A stretch of DNA of 64,000 nucleotides from Bog-756 sp963704585 (GTDB lineage: Bacteria > Actinomycetota > Acidimicrobiia > Acidimicrobiales > RAAP-2), in assembly GCA_963704585.1 (NCBI GenBank), contig OY969919.1, positions 2,108,001 through 2,172,000 on the forward strand, written 5' to 3'. Positions 35,495 to 44,300 of this stretch are shown here, in pieces (within the stretch, counting starts at the first letter, position 1; each line of letters opens with the position of its first letter). Below the pieces are notes generated by a model that saw only the letters and a list, made by a program, of their open reading frames with translations, ran no database searches and had not been told where the DNA came from. Position numbers and translations under genes: made by a program.

Positions 35495-38371
35495 GTGAAG
35501 CGCGAGCGGAAGTCACTTCGATCCACGGCGCGATTTCAGCTCGCGGCCGTCATGCTGGGGGCGGGCGTCGCCCTGGTGGTGCCGTCCCCGGTCGCCGCAG
35601 CCAAGGGCGTCACGGAACTGACGAACTGCACGTTCGCCTCATTGGACACAGCGGTCTCCGGTGGCGGCACGATCACGTACGAGCAGAACTGCAACGGCAG
35701 CACCGAGGTGGCGTTCCCGACCGAGATCATCTTCAAGGGAACCGCCGACATCGAGGCCAATGGATTCGGTGTCACGTTCTACGGCTCCGCCACGAGGCTC
35801 TTCGACTTGCGGGGCGGCCACCTCACGATCTCAGGGGTCCAGTTGGAGGGCGGCACGGTGACCGGCGCCTCCGGAGAGCCCGGCACTGACGGCGCACCCG
35901 GTCAGGCCGGCGGCGCCGGATCCTCGGCGACCTACGCAAACGGAGGACCGGCAGGGTCGAGCACGCCCGGGGGGAGCGGCACCAGCGGGACGGCCGCGCC
36001 ACCGCCGACAGTTACGGCGCCTCAGGCCGAGGGCGGGGCGCTGCTGATCGAGAAGCGCGCCACGGTGACGCTCGACGATGACACCGTGAGCGGTTCTGCC
36101 ATCGGAGGTACCGGTGGGCCCGGCGGCTCGGGCGGAACCGGTGGCAACGGTGGCAACGGTGGCAACGGGAGCGTGGGAATGCCGGGTATCGCGGGGCAAA
36201 GTCCGGGAGCAGGCGGCACGGTGGGCGGGCGGGGCTATGACGGTGGGCCCGCCACCTCGGGTTCGAACGGCGGCAACGGCGGTAACGGGGGAGCCGGGGG
36301 GAACGCCTTCGGTGGCGCCATCTCCAACGCCGGGACGCTCGTCATGGTGGGCGGCTCGGTGAGCGGAACCGCTGCGGGTGGCGACGGCGGTTACGGCGGC
36401 AACGGTGGCAGCGGTGGAGACGGCGGCTCGGGTGGCTACGGCGGCGCCGGCGGCTATGGCGGCGCTGGGGCAGCAGCACAGTCGGGGGGCGCGGGCGGAA
36501 ACGGCGCGAACGGCGGCAACGGTGGGAACGCCGCGGCCAACGGCAACGGCGGCACCGGCGGCAAGGGCGGCCACGCCGGCGCCGGAGGAGCGGCCGAGGG
36601 CGGTGCGATCTACAACACCGGGACTCTCGAGATCAGCGGAGCCGGCATCACGGCCTCGTCGGCCACTGGTGGGCTGGCCGGCACGGGTGGGAACTCCCAG
36701 CTCGGCCCCGGGTACGGGGGAACGGGCGGCGGGGCCGGGGGCTACGACGCCGCCGGCATCGGCGGGGGTAGCGGTGGGGGAGGAGGCGGTGGCGGCGTCG
36801 GCGGGGGCGACAAAGCCGCCGGCGGTGGCAACGGGGGCAATGCCGGAAGCCCCGGGGACGCGGCGGCGGCCGCCGTGTCCGGGAACGCAGGTGCATGGGG
36901 CAGCGCACCGACGTGCACTCCCACCCTTTCTTCCTTGAAGGTCTGCGCAGGTGCCGGGGGGCCCGCTCTCGGCGGGGGGATCTACAGCTCGGGCGCCATG
37001 ACCGTCGACGCCACGGACTTCTCGGGGAACGACGTCACCGGTGGTGCGAGTCCGGGCGGGTACCAACCCGGCGCAGCGGGCGGCTTTGGCGGGGGCGGCG
37101 GAGAGGGCAGCAACAACGCCGGCAACGGAGGCAGCGGCGGCTCCGGCGGTCCGAGCGATGGATCCGGCGGCACATCGACGGACGGGAACTCGAACGGCCT
37201 GTCGCAAGCCGACGGCGGCGCCGGCGCCAAGGGCCTTCCCGAATCCGCCGGCGCGCCGGCCGAAGGCGGCAGCATCTACTCGACCGGGACGCTCGCCATG
37301 TCAGGTGACGCCTCCTCGCCAGACCTCTACTACGTGAGGAGCTCCGCGGCCGAGGGCGGTGCCGGGGGACGAGGACTGGGCGGAGGGTCCGGCGGAGAGG
37401 GTGAGCAGGGCTCCTATGGCGGAGCCGGAGGCGGAGGTGGCAATGGCAATCCGGGCCTCACTGGCGGCCACGGTGGCAGCGGTGGCAATGGCGCCAACGG
37501 TGGCATCAGCGGTGCCGGCGGTGCCGGCGGCGCCGGCGGCACGTCTCTTGGCGGCGGCATCTACTGCACGACGATGTCGCTCAGCGACTATGCCCTCTAC
37601 GGCGACGTCGCCGACGGCGGCACGGGAGGCGCCGGCGGGGCCGGCGGTACCGGCATCGACACCGGGCAGAGCGGAGGGCCTGGTGGCTATGGCGGCTCCG
37701 GCGGCGGGGGAGGGAACAGCTCGACGAGCCCCGGCAACGGAGGCAATGGCGGGAGCTCCGGTGGCGGGGGGAAGGGCTCGCGGGGTGGAGGGGCCGGCAC
37801 CGGTGGTGCTGGCGGGGAGGGCATTGGCGGTGCGGTCTACTGCACCGGGTCCATCAGCCTCATCGGGAATACCTTCTACGGCGACAGCGCCGCCGGCGGA
37901 CCTGGTGGAGCGGGAGGCGTCGGAGGCTTCGGAGGCTCCGGCGGTCCCGGAGCCGGCAACGGCCTTCCGTGCTGTGACGCCGGAGGTGGTCCTGGCGGCA
38001 ACGGCGGTGCCGGCGGCAACGGCGGTCCGGGCGGCAGCGGCGGGCAGGGCGGGCAGGGCGGAAGTGGTGCCACTGCCAGTGGCGGTGCCGTCTACGTCCT
38101 CGTAGCGCCGTCTCTCGACACCAGCACCTTCAGCCCGACAGGTGAGACGCCCGACTCGGTCTCCGCCGGTGGAGGGGGAACCGGTGGAACTCCAGGAGCC
38201 GCCGGGTCGGGAGGGGCGGCCGGCCTCGGCGGTGCGCCCGGTTGCCTTCCGTCCCCTGGGTCCTGCGGCAGTGCCGGACCGAACGGCGTCGCCGGGAAGG
38301 CCGGAAAGCAGGGCATCGCGGGAACAGCGGGAGCTGCTGGGGCTCCAGCCACGAACCCCGATATCGACTGA
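35495..38371 (+). CDS. PGRS-like glycine-rich secreted protein with repeated beta-helix-type modules
   Basis: 958 residues. GTG 35495 (GGGAGG seven bases upstream) is preferred to ATG 35480, whose Shine-Dalgarno would be too close. Signal peptide ~1-36 (VMLGAGVALVVPSPVAAA). A short N-terminal domain (~37-120) resembles the start of right-handed beta-helix surface proteins (NCTFASLDTAVSGGGTITYE). Then about eight modules of the form (E/L/I)GGxIYxTGTLxxxGxxxxxxxAxGG, each followed by 40-100 residues of GGxGGxGG sequence like mycobacterial PE_PGRS domains. No PE domain, sortase signal or membrane anchor. Probably a calcium-binding or structural surface fibre; function unknown. Likely regulated by the divergent SARP gene. 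Confidence 0.85.
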   Translation: MKRERKSLRSTARFQLAAVMLGAGVALVVPSPVAAAKGVTELTNCTFASLDTAVSGGGTITYEQNCNGSTEVAFPTEIIFKGTADIEANGFGVTFYGSATRLFDLRGGHLTISGVQLEGGTVTGASGEPGTDGAPGQAGGAGSSATYANGGPAGSSTPGGSGTSGTAAPPPTVTAPQAEGGALLIEKRATVTLDDDTVSGSAIGGTGGPGGSGGTGGNGGNGGNGSVGMPGIAGQSPGAGGTVGGRGYDGGPATSGSNGGNGGNGGAGGNAFGGAISNAGTLVMVGGSVSGTAAGGDGGYGGNGGSGGDGGSGGYGGAGGYGGAGAAAQSGGAGGNGANGGNGGNAAANGNGGTGGKGGHAGAGGAAEGGAIYNTGTLEISGAGITASSATGGLAGTGGNSQLGPGYGGTGGGAGGYDAAGIGGGSGGGGGGGGVGGGDKAAGGGNGGNAGSPGDAAAAAVSGNAGAWGSAPTCTPTLSSLKVCAGAGGPALGGGIYSSGAMTVDATDFSGNDVTGGASPGGYQPGAAGGFGGGGGEGSNNAGNGGSGGSGGPSDGSGGTSTDGNSNGLSQADGGAGAKGLPESAGAPAEGGSIYSTGTLAMSGDASSPDLYYVRSSAAEGGAGGRGLGGGSGGEGEQGSYGGAGGGGGNGNPGLTGGHGGSGGNGANGGISGAGGAGGAGGTSLGGGIYCTTMSLSDYALYGDVADGGTGGAGGAGGTGIDTGQSGGPGGYGGSGGGGGNSSTSPGNGGNGGSSGGGGKGSRGGGAGTGGAGGEGIGGAVYCTGSISLIGNTFYGDSAAGGPGGAGGVGGFGGSGGPGAGNGLPCCDAGGGPGGNGGAGGNGGPGGSGGQGGQGGSGATASGGAVYVLVAPSLDTSTFSPTGETPDSVSAGGGGTGGTPGAAGSGGAAGLGGAPGCLPSPGSCGSAGPNGVAGKAGKQGIAGTAGAAGAPATNPDID

Positions 38372-38467
38372 ATCCGTGTATCACGCCGCTTCGCACGTCC
38401 GGCGTGCGGTCCCGGACACCGCAGGAAGCCTCTCGCCTCCGCCGTTGGCGGCGACGGACTCCATCTG

Positions 38468-38534
38468 AGTTGAGTCCCAGCTAGTGGTGTACGAGCAGGT
38501 GAGCTGAGGGAGGATCCCCCAGACGCGACGGTCA
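38468..38534 (+). mobile_element. Solitary end of an IS256-family element
   Basis: Matches the right (transposase-proximal) end of the intact element read inward from 18263: AGTTGAGTCCCA identical, then AGTGGTGTAC, GAGCTGAGG, and a 21-base identical block ending GACGCGACGGTCA. Similarity stops abruptly at 38534 and no transposase follows, so this is a scar left by deletion, from the same or a very close IS. It fills a third of the 183-base gap between two convergent genes. Confidence 0.85.
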
Positions 38535-38554
38535 ATCACGAAATCGGAGACGCA

Positions 38555-41017
38555 TCATGCCAAGGAGGTGAGCTGGGGTTCGCAGCGTTCGCCAGGCGCC
38601 GCGATATCAGAGGCTACGCGAGCCAACTTCAGTTTCCGACATACAAAGCTTGACAGATCGAGTTCGTCAGCGGGAAGGGGCCGACTCATGAGGTAGCCCT
38701 GCCCACTGTCGCAACCTAGGTCGGTCAGATATGCATAGACGTCGTCGGTTTCGATCCCCTCAGCGACGATCCGTAGCCCCAAGGTGTGCCCAAGGTCGAT
38801 CATGGCCCGGATGATCGCCTCGTTCTTCGATCTGTCTGCGGGATGTGGCGGCTGTAAGAGGGAGCGGTCGATCTTGATCTCGTCGACGGCGAGGCCACCG
38901 AGGTAGGCCAGTGACGAGAAACCGGTGCCGAAGTCGTCGAGCGACACCACGTGCCCCATTTCCCGCAGGCGTCGAACGACATCGCGCGAGCGCTCTGCAT
39001 CGGCCATCAGAGTGGTCTCAGTCACCTCGAGTACCAAGGCGTCAGCAGGAAGGCGATGTTTCGCAAGTAGTCCGCGGATCCGATCGGGGAGTCCGACGTC
39101 GAGGAGGTTGGTTGTTGAGAGGTTCACCGAGACGGTCAGGATGTGACCGGCTGAGCGCCATTTGGCGCACTGGATGAGCGAGGATTCGAGGACGAAATCC
39201 GTCAGGAGAGGCATCAATCCAGCATGTTCCGCGCGAGCCACGATCTCTTCCGGGCTGACCGCCCCCAGCTCCGAGTGATGCCAGCGGAGGAGGGCTTCGA
39301 CGCCGATGACGCGACCGGACCGGAGGTCGTACTGCGGTTGGTAGTGAAGTTGCAGCTCGTGATCTGAGACAGCGCTTCGCAGATCCTCCGAGAGGCGGAG
39401 ACGCCGCGACGTGTCATCAGCTGCGGGTTGGTAGACCACCCAAGGGATGTGGGCGCGCTTCGCTCCGTACATGGCCACATCAGCACACCGGAGCAGCTCG
39501 GAGCTGTCGGCCGCGTGGTCCGGGGCAAGGGCAATGCCGATGCTCGCACGGATGTGAAGGCTTGCCCCATCCAGGTCGAAGGCGGGTTCGAGCTGCCAGG
39601 TGATCCGCTCAGCGACGGTGGCGGCCTCGTGGGCGTCCGCTCCAATCAGGATGACGCCGAACTCGTCGCCACCGACTCGGCAGAGCACGCCCTCCCCGGG
39701 CAGTGTTTCGATGAGTCGTTGGCCTAGAAGCACCAAGATGCGATCTCCGAAATGGTGGCCAAACGAGTCGTTGACCTCTTTGAAGGAGTCCACATCGATC
39801 AACAGGATTGCAGCGCGCTGCTGCCCGTACCCGTCGCCGTGGACCAACAACACAGACTCGAGGCTGCTCACGAACTGACGGCGGTTGCCCAAGCCTGTGA
39901 GGTCATCGGTCAATGCCTGGCGTGAGCTCCGAGCCGTCAGGCGCCCGAGCTCGCCAAAGGAGATCATCGATCTGATCAGCGCAGCAAATATCGTCACCAC
40001 CGCCAATATGACCGCGACGCGGTCGACATGTCCGAGCGCCGCGCGCAAGAGGATGGCAAGTCCGGAGCCGGTGGCGAGAACTGGGAGCATGTTCGAAGAC
40101 ATCGTGGCGCGGATGCCTGGTTGCGCCATGCTTGCCGGCTGCCAGGCAGCAAGCGAGAGGAGGAACATCGCCGCCGGCCACGACAGATCGAGCAGCGTTC
40201 CGACTTGATACGTGCCAGTAGACGATTGCAGGAGAAAGACGATGTCTCCAATCGACGCGATCGCGCATCCGAACGCAAGCGCGATCCAACGTGCGTTTCG
40301 CCACGTCGGCAGCATCGTCAGCGCTCCTACCACCAAGGCGAGCAAGACCAAATCACCGATCGGATACGCAAGGTTGGTGGCCAGGGCCGCCGGAGGACCG
40401 TGGACCGAGCTGAGCACGGAATCAAAAGCTATGGCTGCGCAGATCGCGGAGACACCGAGGCCCGCGACGACTCCATCGAGCCACTGTGCGAGAGGGATTC
40501 TTCGCACCTCCATCCGGACCAGTTGAACGAGCGCGATGTAAGCGAGCGGATAGAAGGCCAGATAGAAGAGGTCGGCGAGGGAGGGCGTGGACGGATCGGC
40601 TCCACCGAGCGTCTCGATGGACCAAAAGAGGTCACCAAGCGACCAGACCAGCAGACTGCCGCCGAGCATCAGCCCTGCTGGCTGTCCGATGTAGCCGACG
40701 AGCGCAGCCACGATGCACAGGGAAGCGGCGGCGAACTCGAATCCATCGACACCCCAGTTGTCGGCAAAAGTCCACAGCGACCCCCTCGGATGAACGAGGA
40801 GAGCCAGGGCATAGGCAATCAGCAACAGCCCCATGAATCCGTAGATGACCTTTACTGTTGGTCGGATCCGAACGCCGAGAGCGTGTAGCCGCGGCACCGG
40901 CGGCACGTCTCCGGGAAGATCGAGTTGTGTCGACCAGTCCTTCGTGTGACCGGTCGGGCTCGCTTCGACGTCCTGCTGCCAGAAGATCACTCCGGAAGTG
41001 AGCTCCAAGGTGCTCAT
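38555..41017 (-). CDS. Membrane GGDEF-EAL bifunctional c-di-GMP enzyme
   Basis: 820 residues; ATG 41017 with AGGAGG upstream. About nine to ten membrane helices (residues ~55-350) form an MHYT/MASE-like sensory region of no clear named family. The GGDEF domain has an intact CRVGGDEF (449-453) but no RxxD I-site in the usual position. The EAL domain keeps VEALLRW, the metal-binding EVTETTL, DDFGTGFSSLAYL, KIDRSLL and VAEGIET, so both synthesis and hydrolysis of c-di-GMP appear possible. It follows the repeat-containing membrane protein by 14 bases, making it the last gene of an operon headed by an ECF sigma factor. Confidence 0.93.
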   Translation of the reverse strand: MSTLELTSGVIFWQQDVEASPTGHTKDWSTQLDLPGDVPPVPRLHALGVRIRPTVKVIYGFMGLLLIAYALALLVHPRGSLWTFADNWGVDGFEFAAASLCIVAALVGYIGQPAGLMLGGSLLVWSLGDLFWSIETLGGADPSTPSLADLFYLAFYPLAYIALVQLVRMEVRRIPLAQWLDGVVAGLGVSAICAAIAFDSVLSSVHGPPAALATNLAYPIGDLVLLALVVGALTMLPTWRNARWIALAFGCAIASIGDIVFLLQSSTGTYQVGTLLDLSWPAAMFLLSLAAWQPASMAQPGIRATMSSNMLPVLATGSGLAILLRAALGHVDRVAVILAVVTIFAALIRSMISFGELGRLTARSSRQALTDDLTGLGNRRQFVSSLESVLLVHGDGYGQQRAAILLIDVDSFKEVNDSFGHHFGDRILVLLGQRLIETLPGEGVLCRVGGDEFGVILIGADAHEAATVAERITWQLEPAFDLDGASLHIRASIGIALAPDHAADSSELLRCADVAMYGAKRAHIPWVVYQPAADDTSRRLRLSEDLRSAVSDHELQLHYQPQYDLRSGRVIGVEALLRWHHSELGAVSPEEIVARAEHAGLMPLLTDFVLESSLIQCAKWRSAGHILTVSVNLSTTNLLDVGLPDRIRGLLAKHRLPADALVLEVTETTLMADAERSRDVVRRLREMGHVVSLDDFGTGFSSLAYLGGLAVDEIKIDRSLLQPPHPADRSKNEAIIRAMIDLGHTLGLRIVAEGIETDDVYAYLTDLGCDSGQGYLMSRPLPADELDLSSFVCRKLKLARVASDIAAPGERCEPQLTSLA

Positions 41018-41031
41018 GGATGCTGGCCTCC

Positions 41032-42006
41032 TTAGTGCTTATGGACAGGCGTTGTCGCAGGCGGGCCGGTGCCGGGGGCGTTCCCCGCGGGGTTCACCGC
41101 AGGCGGGCCGGTGCCGGGGGCGTTCCCCGCGGGGTTCACCGCAGGCGGGCCGGTGCCGGGGGCGTTCCCCGCGGGGTTCACCGCAGGCGGGCCGGTGCCG
41201 GGGGCGTTCCCCGCGGGGTTCACCGCAGGCGGGCCGCTGGCGGGGGTGTTGCCGGCGGGGTTCACCGCAGGCGGGCCGCTGGCGGGGGTGTTGCCGGCGG
41301 AGGTGCTGGAAGACGCACCGTTGCCACCTCCCGGTTCGCTCGAGGGTGTGGATGCGGGCCGACCGATGGTCGTGGTTGTCGAGTGGGTCCCGTGGTTCGA
41401 AACGGCTGCATGACCCGTTCGAGTTGACCTGTCGGCACAGTGTCCCGACGTGCTCGTGTCGACCCCGTTGCCGATGCTCGGTGTCGTGGGGGATGCCAGC
41501 CCTGACACGGTTTTTTCTCCAGCCGCAGGCCTACCGACGCCACACGATCCCTTGGGCATCGCTCCAGCAGGACCGAATCCGGCGGCGTGGTTCGATGCAC
41601 TCGAGGGCGGGTTGCCGGCCGGCACTGAGAGACCGATCGGCGAGAGCATGTCGTGAACGGCACGCTGGGCGGGCCCTGGCAATGCCCCGGCGGCTGCCGC
41701 CACGCCAGCACTGGCAACTATCGCGACCGGTACGGCAAGAGCGAGAATCTTGGCCTTCGAAGCAAACCGACGGGGGGTAGGGCGCACCGCGGTAGTCGAC
41801 GCTGGCGCGGGCGACGCCGACCTGATCGTCGCCACGACGGCCACTATTGTCGCCTCGCGATTGGCGCTGTCCCCGCCCTTCCCGACATCAGCTGCCGCAT
41901 GGAGCAAGTTGGCAACGTTGCCATAACCAGGGGGAGCGTCCGCTGGATCGAGCACCCCGAGCATGAGGCGATCGGTGGTCTCTTCGTCGAGCGGATCTCG
42001 GAACAT
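41032..42006 (-). CDS. Single-span membrane protein with Pro/Gly repeat tail, sigma-factor operon (anti-sigma-like)
   Basis: 324 residues. The N-terminal cytoplasmic part (~1-80) opens with DPLDEETTDRLMLGVLDPAD and APPGYGNVANLLHAA, a pattern I associate with small proteins encoded after ECF sigma genes in actinobacteria; a membrane helix follows (~86-110, ILALAVPVAIVASAGVAAAA) and then GALPGPAQRAVHDMLSPIGLSVP. The exported tail is Ser/Thr/Pro-rich and ends in six 14-residue repeats (GNAPGTGPPAVNPA and GNTPASGPPAVNPA). Position between sigma factor (33-base gap) and GGDEF-EAL gene (14-base gap) suggests a membrane anti-sigma or surface sensor; no zinc-binding ZAS motif is seen, so that role is inference. 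Confidence 0.75.
   Translation of the reverse strand: MFRDPLDEETTDRLMLGVLDPADAPPGYGNVANLLHAAADVGKGGDSANREATIVAVVATIRSASPAPASTTAVRPTPRRFASKAKILALAVPVAIVASAGVAAAAGALPGPAQRAVHDMLSPIGLSVPAGNPPSSASNHAAGFGPAGAMPKGSCGVGRPAAGEKTVSGLASPTTPSIGNGVDTSTSGHCADRSTRTGHAAVSNHGTHSTTTTIGRPASTPSSEPGGGNGASSSTSAGNTPASGPPAVNPAGNTPASGPPAVNPAGNAPGTGPPAVNPAGNAPGTGPPAVNPAGNAPGTGPPAVNPAGNAPGTGPPATTPVHKH
41057..41299 (+). repeat. 42-bp tandem repeat (minisatellite), six units
   Basis: Unit GCAGGCGGGCCGGTGCCGGG + GGCGTTCCCCGCGGGGTTCA + CC on the plus strand. Four units are identical and two are a shared variant with changes that convert APGT to TPAS in the encoded repeat; the last unit is slightly incomplete. All lie in frame within the membrane-protein gene on the minus strand. 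Confidence 0.95.
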
Positions 42007-42039
42007 GTCGACCTGCAGATCGCTCGAGGGAGCGTCGCG

Positions 42040-42624
42040 TTACGCGTCGACGACGGATTGTTCCCGGAGCCTCTCGGCCAATCTTCGAAGCGCTCGATGC
42101 TGGAGTACACGAATTGCGCCAGGACGCTTCGACAGCACTTGGGCCGTTTCCTCGACGCTGAGACCACCGACAATGCGAAGCATGACCACTTCGGCTTGAT
42201 CCGGAGTCAGGGTACCTGACAACACCCGAACGGCCTGTTGGGCCGAGATCCTTTCGACGACCTCTTCTTCGGGTCCCGCAGCATCCACAGGCGAGGCCAA
42301 AGCCTCATTAAGCACGGTGACGGTCCCGCGCCTGGCCATTCGACGACGATGGTCGGCGACGCGACGCCTGGCGATCGCGAAGATCCATGCCCGGAACGCA
42401 CCCTCGTCCCCGTTGAAACGAGGAAGATGCGTGGCCACTGCGATCCAAGTCTCCGAGCTCAGGTCCTCAGCCAATGACGGCTCCTGCCAGCGGAAATATC
42501 CCAAGAGGGCCGGCTGCAACGCGTCATAGAGCACGGCAACCGCCGATTCCTCACCTGCGCGCGCCGCTGCCAGCACCTTCTCAAAGTCATCGAGCTGATG
42601 TTGCACCGATACGGGTATCGGCAC
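42040..42624 (-). CDS. ECF-type RNA polymerase sigma factor
   Basis: 194 residues. Region 2 (~15-95): ALYDALQPALLGYFRWQEPS, the core-binding DLSSETWIAVATHLPRF, and FRAWIFAIARRRVADHRRR. Region 4 (~128-185): LTPDQAEVVMLRIVGGLSVE, then ETAQVLSKRPGAIRVLQHRA, a complete helix-turn-helix. No region 3, so a group 4 factor. It heads a minus-strand operon with a membrane protein and a GGDEF-EAL enzyme. ECF factors usually transcribe their own operon, but I cannot see a convincing -35/-10 pair in the 324-base upstream gap, which instead carries a 94-bp repeat. Confidence 0.93.
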   Translation of the reverse strand: MPIPVSVQHQLDDFEKVLAAARAGEESAVAVLYDALQPALLGYFRWQEPSLAEDLSSETWIAVATHLPRFNGDEGAFRAWIFAIARRRVADHRRRMARRGTVTVLNEALASPVDAAGPEEEVVERISAQQAVRVLSGTLTPDQAEVVMLRIVGGLSVEETAQVLSKRPGAIRVLQHRALRRLAERLREQSVVDA

Positions 42625-42661
42625 GAACGTCCGGTTTCAGGAGCCAATTGGGCACAGTCAG

Positions 42662-42755
42662 GGATTCAAGTGAGCACCTTCGGTGGATCGACCGACAGCG
42701 GACGACCGATCCTGCTGCCTACCAAGGGAAGCGTTGTGATTTCGTCAACGAGTGG
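42662..42755 (+). repeat. Direct repeat, copy 1 (94 bp, left of GT2 gene)
   Basis: Imperfect copy of 43946-44037: shared blocks TTCAAGTGAG, CGGTGGA and CCGAT, then a 30-base identical core (GGGAAGCGTTGTGATTTCGT followed by CAACGAGTGG) at 42726-42755. Lies in the 324-base gap between the sigma-factor gene and the GT2 gene, otherwise without a feature. Confidence 0.85.
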
Positions 42756-42948
42756 ACCTCTGGGACGCCACCAGCACTGCTATGGGCTTGATCAGGTTCG
42801 ACGGACAGGTTGGTTGACAATGGACGACTGTCCGTGAGTACCGACTCCGATTTCTGATCAGCTTGGGTATCGCAAGCCAGGTGGTACCTCGAAGGCGGCA
42901 GAATCGAATGGAAGCGATCTGCGACCCGCGGCGTAAGGAGAGCGACTC

Positions 42949-43836
42949 ATGGGCAACACCTTGGTGTCTGTGATCGTGCCGGTGCACGATCCGGGCTCTC
43001 TCCTCGAAGAGAGCATCACGTCCGTGCTCGCCCAGTCGGTCTCTGACATTGAGCTGATTGTTATCGACGACGGCTCGGAGGAGGACGTCTCGTGGGCCCG
43101 GACCGTCGACCCGCGGCTTCGCTTCCTCCAAACACCAAATCGAGGCGTTTCCGCTGCACGAAACACCGGGTTGGCCGCAGCCAGCTCCGACCTGCTCGCG
43201 TTCATCGACCAGGACGACCGTTGGCATGCCTCGAAGCTCGAACGGCAGCTCGCCGTACTTGACGAGGATGTCTCGCTCATCCACACGGGATTCGAGCTCA
43301 TCGATGACGAAGGCCGGCGAATCGGACCGGGTTACGGCCGCGCTGTGAGCTACCGGGACATGCTCGCCGGGAACCTGGGCATCCTGCTCAGCAGCGTCCT
43401 GGTGCGGCGGACCACTCTGGAGCGGATTGGACTGTTCAGCCCCCTCTTCCGAATGCAGCAGGACCTCGACGTGTTTCTGCGGCTGGCCCAGGTCGCTCCA
43501 CCGGTCTACGTCGACTCAATCGAGGTGGACTACCGACTGCATGCAGCAAATGCAAGCCGCGACTACTGGCGGACTTACAAGGAACTCCTCATGCTGTACG
43601 ACCTTCACGAAATTGAAGCCCGATCGGTCAACGACCGGGGTGCACTGGATGCGCTTGAGGCTGGACACAAGGCGGTGCGCCGCACCTACGCACACCAGGC
43701 GATGACCGCTGCCCGCCAATCGCTTCACGAGGGCAACATCGCCGCTACCGCCACGGCGCTCGGCCGCTCGTTTCGCCTCTCTCCGACCGTAGTAGCCCAG
43801 AGCGCAGGCAGTTGGCTCGGTGCGCGCAGGTCATAG
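42949..43836 (+). CDS. GT2-family glycosyltransferase
   Basis: 295 residues; AGGAGA precedes ATG 42949. GT-A fold: VSVIVPVHDPGSLLEESITS, ELIVIDDGSEED (nucleotide-binding Asp), GVSAARNTGLAAASSDLLAF, then the DxD-equivalent FIDQDDRW, and a later QQDLDVFLRLA segment with the candidate catalytic Asp. No membrane helices, so a cytosolic or peripheral enzyme building a glycan or teichuronic-type polymer. It is enclosed by two direct repeats, and no neighbouring glycan genes are present, so the pathway cannot be read from context. Confidence 0.9.
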   Translation: MGNTLVSVIVPVHDPGSLLEESITSVLAQSVSDIELIVIDDGSEEDVSWARTVDPRLRFLQTPNRGVSAARNTGLAAASSDLLAFIDQDDRWHASKLERQLAVLDEDVSLIHTGFELIDDEGRRIGPGYGRAVSYRDMLAGNLGILLSSVLVRRTTLERIGLFSPLFRMQQDLDVFLRLAQVAPPVYVDSIEVDYRLHAANASRDYWRTYKELLMLYDLHEIEARSVNDRGALDALEAGHKAVRRTYAHQAMTAARQSLHEGNIAATATALGRSFRLSPTVVAQSAGSWLGARRS

Positions 43837-43945
43837 CCTGCACCAAGGACGGATCACTGAAATGCGGCTGAGTGATATGGCGTCGGCGCACGGCTCAATG
43901 CTTGGGGGGAGTGGGATCTCCGCGTCCTTGACGGGGGGCAGGCGA

Positions 43946-44034
43946 GGGTTCAAGTGAGAGCCCCCGGTGGAACGGCCGGGCGGACATCCGATACACCTAC
44001 CCACCAGGGGAAGCGTTGTGATTTCGTCAACGAG

Positions 44035-44037
<3 letters not shown>
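43946..44037 (+). repeat. Direct repeat, copy 2 (92 bp, abutting tRNA-Leu)
   Basis: Second copy of 42662-42755; the 30-base identical core is 44008-44037 and its last three bases run into the 3' end of the minus-strand tRNA-Leu gene. The two copies are 1.28 kb apart and in the same orientation. Confidence 0.85.
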
Positions 44038-44118
<81 letters not shown>

Positions 44119-44300
44119 GAGTGACCGTCCGAGGCTATCCGATCCCCCGAGCGGCCAATTCCCGCGAACGCACCGCGAACTGGGCGAAAGCGGGTCCGGG
44201 TTCAGGCCGAGCGGGGCCCGAACCGGGCCGTTCGTAGAACGTCCGGTGACCCCGGGGCTACCCCCAACCTGCAGGTGGGCGCCGATAGGCTGACGCCAGC

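Noticed and set aside
35831..37207. 458-codon minus-strand frame opposite the glycine-rich protein
   Set aside because: Pro/Ala-rich antisense of GGC/GGT repeats; no start context or family.
36100..38100. Dense GGCGGC-type repeats resembling a CRISPR array or satellite
   Set aside because: No fixed repeat-spacer period; the repeats follow codons of a Gly-rich protein.
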